Source: G965197005 sp965197005
GTDB taxonomy: Bacteria > Pseudomonadota > Gammaproteobacteria > Pseudomonadales > Oceanobacteraceae
NCBI GenBank assembly: GCA_965197005.1
Contig: OZ239982.1
Span: forward strand, 992,001-1,056,000
Length of the DNA: 64,000 bases
Reading direction: 5' to 3'
Under the pieces are notes generated by a model. The model saw nothing but the letters and a program-made list of their open reading frames with translations. It was not told the DNA's origin and made no database searches. Positions within the stretch are counted from its first letter, which is position 1. The number at the start of each line of letters is the position of its first letter. This document shows positions 58,887 through 64,000 of this stretch, one piece after another. A program made the translations under genes and the position numbers.

Positions 58887-60683
58887 ATGTTTTCTTTAAC
58901 TTGGACCATCCTGTTTATTGCAGCTTTAGTAGGTATTGCCTACAAGCGCACTAAACTTAATGTTGCTGTCATTGCCATGGCAGTGTTTACTCTAATTAGC
59001 CTAGTTTTTGCTGCACCTAGTGCCATTTTCTGGCTATCTTTAATCATTACCGCCGTATTAGCACTGCTTAATACCCGTGGTTTACGAGCTAATTTTATTA
59101 CCAAGCCCATTTTTGAGCTGTATAAAAAGATCATGCCCAATATGTCTGAAACTGAAGCCACAGCGTTAGATGCAGGCACAGTTTGGTGGGACGGAGAATT
59201 ATTTTCTGGCAAACCAGATTGGCAAAAACTAACTAGCCACCCCAATCCAACCTTACGTCCAGATGAACAAGCATTTATAGACAATCAGCTTAATACGCTA
59301 TGCTCTATGGTTGATGAATGGGAGATTTCCCAAAATGCAGATATGGAAAAAGAGATTTGGGACTACATTCGTAAAGAGCGTTTCTTTGCTATGATTATTC
59401 CTAAATCCTACGGTGGATTAGAATTTTCAGCATTAGCACAAACTCACGTTTTAAAACGTCTATCCATGTCTGGAGCTGTCTTCTCTACAGTGGGTGTACC
59501 TAACTCATTAGGACCAGGGGAGCTACTCCTTAAATACGGCACAGAAGAACAGAAAAACTACTATTTACCTCGCCTTGCTGATGGACGTGAAATTCCATGC
59601 TTTGGCTTAACAGGACCAAGAGCTGGTTCTGATGCCACTTCATTGCCAGATACAGGCATTATCTGTAAAGGTACCTATGAAGGTAAAGAAGTCTTAGGTA
59701 TTAAACTGAACTTCTCAAAACGCTACATTACCCTAGCACCTGTTGCCACTGTAGTTGGTTTGGCATTTCGCCTATTTGACCCCGACAAACTGGCAGGCGA
59801 TAAAAACGACCTAGGCATTACTGTTGCTTTATTACCACGTCACCTAGAAGGCATGGAAATTGGCAACCGTCACCTACCTATTGGCTCGCCCTTTATGAAC
59901 GGTCCTATTTTTGGTAAAGATGTATTTATCCCACTAGACTTTATTATCGGTGGACAAGAAATGGCAGGACAAGGCTGGAAAATGCTAGTTGAATGCTTAT
60001 CTGTAGGACGCTGTATAACCCTACCTTCATCAGGTGCTGGTGGCGGTAAATATGGCGTTGCTGCAGCAGGTGCATATAGCCGCATACGTCGTCAATTCAA
60101 TATCCCCATTATGAAACTTGAAGGGGTACAAGAGCCGCTTGCCAGAACCGCAGCGCATTCTTACATTGCCGAATCTGCCTCCAGAGTAACTGCAATTGCC
60201 ATTGACCAAGGCGAAAAACCAGCCGTACCTGCTGCCATATTAAAATACAATCTAACCGACTTAGGTCGTCAAATGGCGATTGATTGTATGGACATTCATG
60301 CAGGTAAAGCAGTTATTCGTGGTCCTAAGAATAAAATTGAGTCCTCATACTCATCTGTTCCTGTTGCCATTACCGTTGAAGGGGCAAATATTTTAACCCG
60401 TACTTTCATGACCTTTGGACAAGGCGCAATTCGCTGTCACCCACAGGTACTTAATGAAATGAATGCGGCAAAAAGTAATGACCTTAAAGCCTTCGATAAA
60501 GCACTATTTATCCATTTTGGCTTAGTTTTCTCTAATATGGCACGCTCTTTAGTATTAGGGTTGACCAATGCCGCCTTTACCAGCGTACCTGTATCAGGAC
60601 CAACCAAAAAATACTACAAACAGCTTAACCGCTATGTCGCCAGCTTTGGTTTAATGGTTGTTCTCATTAGGTGGAGAGCTTAA
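58887..60683 (+). pseudogene. fadE: Acyl-CoA dehydrogenase FadE, N-terminal part (frame broken)
   Basis: 598 residues. Two N-terminal membrane helices (~1-60) and the acyl-CoA dehydrogenase domain match FadE: FFAMIIPKSYGGLEFSALAQ, GPGELLLKYGTEEQK, FGLTGPRAGSDATS, VECLSVGRCITLPSSG, and RTFMTFGQGAIRCHP. FadE does the first step of fatty-acid beta-oxidation. The usual length is ~815 residues. Here the frame breaks after SFGLM near 60656 and a premature stop follows at 60681, while the rest of the protein continues in another frame at 60655. The loss of about four expected residues at the junction points to a real ~11-base deletion rather than a homopolymer error. Confidence 0.8.
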
Positions 60684-61362
60684 ATTCCGTGAGCTTATTT
60701 CAGCTCGTTTAGCGGACATGCTTTCCTCTATGTATCTTGCCTCTATGGTACTTAAAAACTGGGAAGATCAAGGTCGTCATAAAGAAGACCTACCTATTGT
60801 AGAGTACGCAATGCGTTTGCTGTTTAGCAAATACGAAGAAGCACAAGTAGGTGTATTAGATAACCTACCTGCAAGACCTGTTGCTTGGTTACTTAAATTA
60901 TTAACCATGCCATTTGGACGCAGTATCAGCAAACCTAGTGATAAATTAGGTGCTAAAGTTGTTAGCCTAATTACTGCACTAACCCCAACCCGTGAACGTC
61001 TTATTGATGGCTGTTACATGGGAGAAGCCAAAAATAGCGAAAACCCATTAGTCACCTATGAACGTCTACTAAAAGGAGCTGATCGTGCTGAAGAGATTTA
61101 CAAAAAAATCAGCGATGGTCTAAAAGCAGGCAAATACGATGAAGCCACATTTACCGTTGAAGGACGCATTGAAGAAGGCGTAAAACTTGGCATCTTAAGC
61201 AAAGAAGATGGCGAATTTATGCTCGACTTTGAAAAAGACGTACTGGATATGGTTAATGTTGATCACTTCCCACTTGAGCATTTTGGTCAGGTTGCTGTTA
61301 AGCATAAAGCACCAGCTAAGCGCACCAGCAAAAGTGCCAAGGCCGATGCAGAACCTGCATAA
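60655..61362 (+). pseudogene. fadE: Acyl-CoA dehydrogenase FadE, C-terminal part
   Basis: The frame is open from 60655; the ORF from TTG 60658 has 234 residues (LFSLGGELKFRELISARLADMLSSMYLAS...). It matches the C-terminal domain specific to FadE (DUF1974-like), which follows the SFGLM junction in intact proteins. There is no credible ribosome site, so it is unlikely to be made alone. It ends in a Lys/Ala-rich tail (KRTSKSAKADAEPA), and a terminator follows. Confidence 0.8.
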
Positions 61363-61380
61363 TTAACGCTATTATCATTC

Positions 61381-61402
61381 AACCCCTGCATCGTCAGGGG
61401 TT
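61381..61402 (+). terminator. Rho-independent terminator after fadE
   Basis: AACCCCTG, loop CATCGT, CAGGGGTT, then TTTTTAT: an 8-bp GC-rich stem with a T-tract, 18 bases after the stop. Confidence 0.85.
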
Positions 61403-61492
61403 TTTTATGCGTATTACAAAATAAAAACAAACATAAAGCCCGCTTATCTATTGACCTCAAGCACGCAAACGCCTATAGTAGCGACCCCTTTA

Positions 61493-61580
61493 GGTGAGGT
61501 GTCCGAGTGGCTGAAGGAGCACGCCTGGAAAGTGTGTATACGGCAACGTATCGAGGGTTCGAATCCCTCCCTCACCGCCA
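61493..61580 (+). tRNA. tRNA-Ser(GGA)
   Basis: 88 bases including the encoded CCA. The acceptor stem GGTGAGG / CCTCACC, the anticodon stem CACGC / GTGTG with loop CTGGAAA (anticodon GGA at 61527-61529), the long class II variable arm (TATACGGCAACGTATC) and the T arm GAGGGTTCGAATCCCTC are all intact. It is nearly identical to enterobacterial tRNA-Ser(GGA). It reads UCC/UCU codons. A heptamer repeat array begins one base after CCA. Confidence 0.97.
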
Positions 61581-61581
61581 G

Positions 61582-61935
61582 TCAGGTTTCAGGTATCAGG
61601 TATCAGGTTTCAGGTTTCAGGTATCAGGTATCAGGTATCAGGTATCAGGTTTCAGGTATCAGGTTTCAGGTATCAGGTTTCAGGTTTCAGGTGTCAGGTA
61701 TCAGGTATCAGGTGTCAGGTATCAGGTGTCAGGTATCAGGTATCAGGTATCAGGTATCAGGTATCAGGTTTCAGGTTTCAGGTTTCAGGTTTCAGGTTTC
61801 AGGTTTCAGGTTTCAGGTATCAGGTATCAGGTATCAGGTGTCAGGTATCAGGTTTCAGGTTTCAGGTTTCAGGTTTCAGGTTTCAGGTGTCAGGTATCAG
61901 GTATCAGGTATCAGGTTTCAGGTGTCAGGTTTCAG
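61582..61935 (+). repeat. Heptanucleotide tandem array TNTCAGG, about 50 units
   Basis: About 354 bases made only of TATCAGG, TTTCAGG and TGTCAGG units in irregular order; the second base varies (A, T or G) while the other six are fixed. It starts directly behind the tRNA and ends before CCCTTGACCTC. Long open frames across it, and one across the tRNA, are by-products of the 7-base period. Confidence 0.95.
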
Positions 61936-61959
61936 CCCTTGACCTCAGATCCCTGACTC

Positions 61960-61980
61960 CCTGAACGTCAGGTGTTTTTT
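61960..61980 (+). terminator. Probable terminator of the tRNA-Ser transcript
   Basis: CCTGA, loop ACG, TCAGG, then TGTTTTTT. It is short but has a good T-tract. Its 3' arm equals the invariant TCAGG of the upstream heptamers, so the array could have been seeded from this hairpin or could compete with its folding. Confidence 0.5.
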
Positions 61981-62105
61981 ATTTATACACTATTGCATTG
62001 CAAATAGTAGAGGGTGTACCATGGTCAATACGCATTTGCATATTTTGCGTATTGATATGAAAAATTTAAAATTTTTTTACATTAAATAACTTTCATGAGG
62101 TGACA

Positions 62106-64000
62106 ATGATGTTACAATACAGCCCAACAGCCCAACAGCCCAACAGCCCAACAGCCCAACAGCCCAACAGCCCAACAGCCCAACAGCCCAACAGCCCAAC
62201 AGCCCAACAGCCCAACAGCCCAACAGCCCAACAGCCCAAATTTTTTCTAAATTTTTAACAATTTGTTTTTTTAACCTATTCCTATTGCTTACAGCCTGTA
62301 GTGGCGGCAATAATTCCAATAACACAACCAATAACACAACCAACAACACAACTGACAGTACTGCACCCAAGTTGCTAAGTACCAGCCCCAAAGCGGGAGC
62401 ACTTGAGGTTACCAAAGAAGTTAAGCCAAGCTTTACCTTTGATGAAGATATAGACATAAGCCATGCTAATATTCGCTTTTTACAAGGCACAACCGATGTG
62501 GCGTTTACTTCTCAAGTAACAGCGCAGGTGCTAACTCTTACACCTAAGGTAGCCTTACAAGCAGATAAAACCTATAAAATCAACCTAACTAATATTCAAG
62601 ATAAAGCCGGCAATCAACAAAGCACGGTAATTAATCTGAGTTTTACCACCAAGATTGATGTTTCTTTTACCAGTCCAATAAGAGAAGTTGAAGTTGAAGA
62701 AAACCAAACCACAGCTTTAACCCTAAGTGCAAAGGGCAACAATATTATTTATGGCATAATAGGTGGTGATAGTGCTGCGTTTAACCTAGAACCAAATACT
62801 GGGGTTATCACCTTTAAAACAGCTCCTGATTTTGAATCAGGTAAAATTAAGTACAGTTTTACCGCCACTGCTAATGATGGCACAAGTACAGCCACACAAA
62901 ATATTAGCATTAAAATCAAAGACGTTACTGAAGCCAACACACCAACCCTATCTGATACAAGCCTTAATCATGTATATGCCCAATTAGCGGTGGGCACGGT
63001 AATTGGTAAGGTGATTGTCTCTAGTAATGGTGGTGCGTCTATTAGCAGCTTTACCCTAAGTGGTACTCATCATGATGACTTTAGCGTAGCAGCAAATGGC
63101 GAGATTAAAATTGCTAAAGCACTTGATTTTACCAACAAGCCCAGTTATGCATTAAAGGTGTATGCCACAAGTGCCATAGGCAACAGCCCAAAAGTAAATC
63201 TCAGTATCACACTCAGTAAAACAGCACGCTTAAGTGCCTTAATACAAGATTCTAATAATGCTCAAAGCCTAAGGTTAGCTGCATATTCAACCCCAAAAGT
63301 AATACTCTCTACCGATAAGAAAGTTGCTTATGTCATAAATAGGCGTAAGTTTAAAGCCTTTGATATACAAGATTTAAGCAGCCCAAAAGAGTTAACCGCA
63401 AGTCTTAATATTTATGCCGAGAACCTTGCGCTCTCAAGTGATAAAAATACAGCCTATGCCGTAGGGGATAGTAAATTTTCTATTATTGATATTAGTAATA
63501 AGATCAATATTCAGCGATTAGGCGCACTCACAAACAGCGATCTATATAATATAAAATCCATTGTGGTTGATGACAGTAAAAAGGTTGCTTATGTGGCAAA
63601 AGAAGATGGTGTACATCTAATTAATATCAGCAATACAGCCAGTCCCAGCTATGTAGGTAAGGTCATTACGTACTCTATTAGATCAAACATGCAGATTGTA
63701 AATAGCAAGCTCTATGTGAACGTTTTTGATGGTACTAAAGTTTACTTAAAACGCTACAATATGGCTAATGATGGCAGCCTTTCAAATGAGACAAATGTGA
63801 TTAATGGTAGAATGAATGAAATTGCCATCTCAAACGATACAACCAAGCTATTTGCATTAGATGCTCAATTTTTTGAAATTTATAACCTAACTACCGCAGC
63901 ATCAATTAGCTCAAAGCATATAGGAGGCACTGGCGAGAGCTTAACCATTAGCGATGACCAACAAACAGCCTATGTGGGTATAGATAAGAAAAAACTGCTA
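62106..64000 (+). CDS. Phase-variable cadherin/beta-propeller lipoprotein (OFF in this assembly, 3' end beyond window)
   Basis: A perfect GAGGTGA ribosome site (62097-62103) precedes ATG 62106 and ATG 62109. Codons then run into the octamer repeats, and in this frame the protein stops at 62256. In the frame two bases on, a continuous product runs from the repeats to the window end. It has a hydrophobic signal with lipobox LTAC (Cys codon 62297), an Asn/Thr linker, a Big_5-like Ig domain (PKLLSTSPKAGALEV...), two cadherin-like modules (AAFNLEPNTGVITFK; DDFSVAANGEIKIAKALDF) and LVIVD-type propeller repeats (AYVINRRKFKAFDIQDLSSPKE; VHLINISNTASPSYVG). No other start codon exists in that frame. 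Removing one octamer or adding two restores the fusion. Likely a surface adhesin. Confidence 0.75.
62118..62237 (+). repeat. Octanucleotide repeat AACAGCCC, 14 perfect units plus one imperfect
   Basis: Perfect units run from 62126 to 62237, preceded by TACAGCCC (62118-62125). The unit length is not a multiple of three, and the array lies inside the 5' coding region of the lipoprotein gene, right behind its start codons. It encodes an SPTAQQPN-type octapeptide repeat in the reading frame. Confidence 0.95.

Noticed and set aside
58940..59284. Minus-strand frame opposite fadE, and many similar antisense frames opposite acnB, the carboxylase and edd
   Set aside because: They lie entirely within well-supported genes, have no ribosome sites and show no domain character.
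61582..61935. CRISPR-like appearance of the heptamer array
   Set aside because: Units are contiguous 7-mers without unique spacers, and there are no cas genes.
61451..61956. Two overlapping open frames (163 and 149 codons) across the tRNA-Ser gene and the heptamer array
   Set aside because: They read through a tRNA, and the rest is the translation of a 7-base repeat (VSGxRxQ pattern); no ribosome site. Not genes.
62077..62490. Minus-strand open frame through the octamer repeat (GLLGCWAV repeats)
   Set aside because: A by-product of the repeat in a frame without stops; the plus strand carries the coherent lipoprotein with domains.

Overview
The window is a 64 kb piece of an AT-rich gammaproteobacterial chromosome, most likely Pseudomonadales or Oceanospirillales. 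The basis for this is FabB, FadE, AcnB, PdxB, a divergent aspartate-aminotransferase/uvrB pair, a tRNA-Ser(GGA) very close to the enterobacterial sequence, and textbook sigma-28 promoters, which imply a flagellated relative. The genus cannot be fixed from sequence alone.

Layout. (1) 1-17,041 is a polymorphic-toxin island. It holds two envelope proteins, a small exported protein, and one very large Sec-exported SpvB/FG-GAP/TcdB/RHS protein (3299-10584, broken by one frameshift near 5449). Behind it lie four further C-terminal toxin cassettes, full or decayed, most attached to duplicated copies of the RHS 3' core or its charged linker. Each tip is followed by its own candidate immunity gene, and all of these are lipoproteins, exported proteins or membrane proteins. 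(2) 17,174-26,161 is housekeeping: aspartate aminotransferase, uvrB, galU, and a complete Entner-Doudoroff operon (zwf-pgl-edd-eda). (3) 26,172-30,445 encodes a cytochrome b561/ethylbenzene-dehydrogenase-type haem protein and a purple-acid-phosphatase-like lipoprotein.

(4) 30,690-39,078 is the most unusual region. It is a tandem array with a period of about 3.36 kb, in which gene A (three copies, + strand) and gene B (two copies, - strand) face each other tail to tail. The 5' parts of A and B and the divergent promoter region are almost identical between units. The interior, made of A C-terminus, terminator and B C-terminus, is variable. Every A copy has a sigma-28 promoter with a perfect GCCGATAA -10 box. 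I know of no described system with this architecture. A plausible reading is a flagellar-regulon, possibly flagellum-exported, polymorphic A protein paired with a secreted PPC-domain B protein.

(5) 39,081-61,362 is mostly housekeeping: a DUF1501/DUF1800 pair, a 1611-residue single-chain acetyl-CoA carboxylase next to fabB, a PAP2 phosphatase, a glycerolipid-type operon (AGPS-like oxidase, glpD, FGGY kinase), acnB, pdxB, and a fadE broken by what looks like a short real deletion. (6) 61,493-64,000 has tRNA-Ser(GGA) followed directly by about 50 copies of a TNTCAGG heptamer. Next comes a lipoprotein gene whose start lies upstream of about 15 octanucleotide AACAGCCC repeats and is out of frame with the rest of the gene. 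This is the signature of a phase-variable gene caught in the OFF state, and the gene runs off the end of the window.
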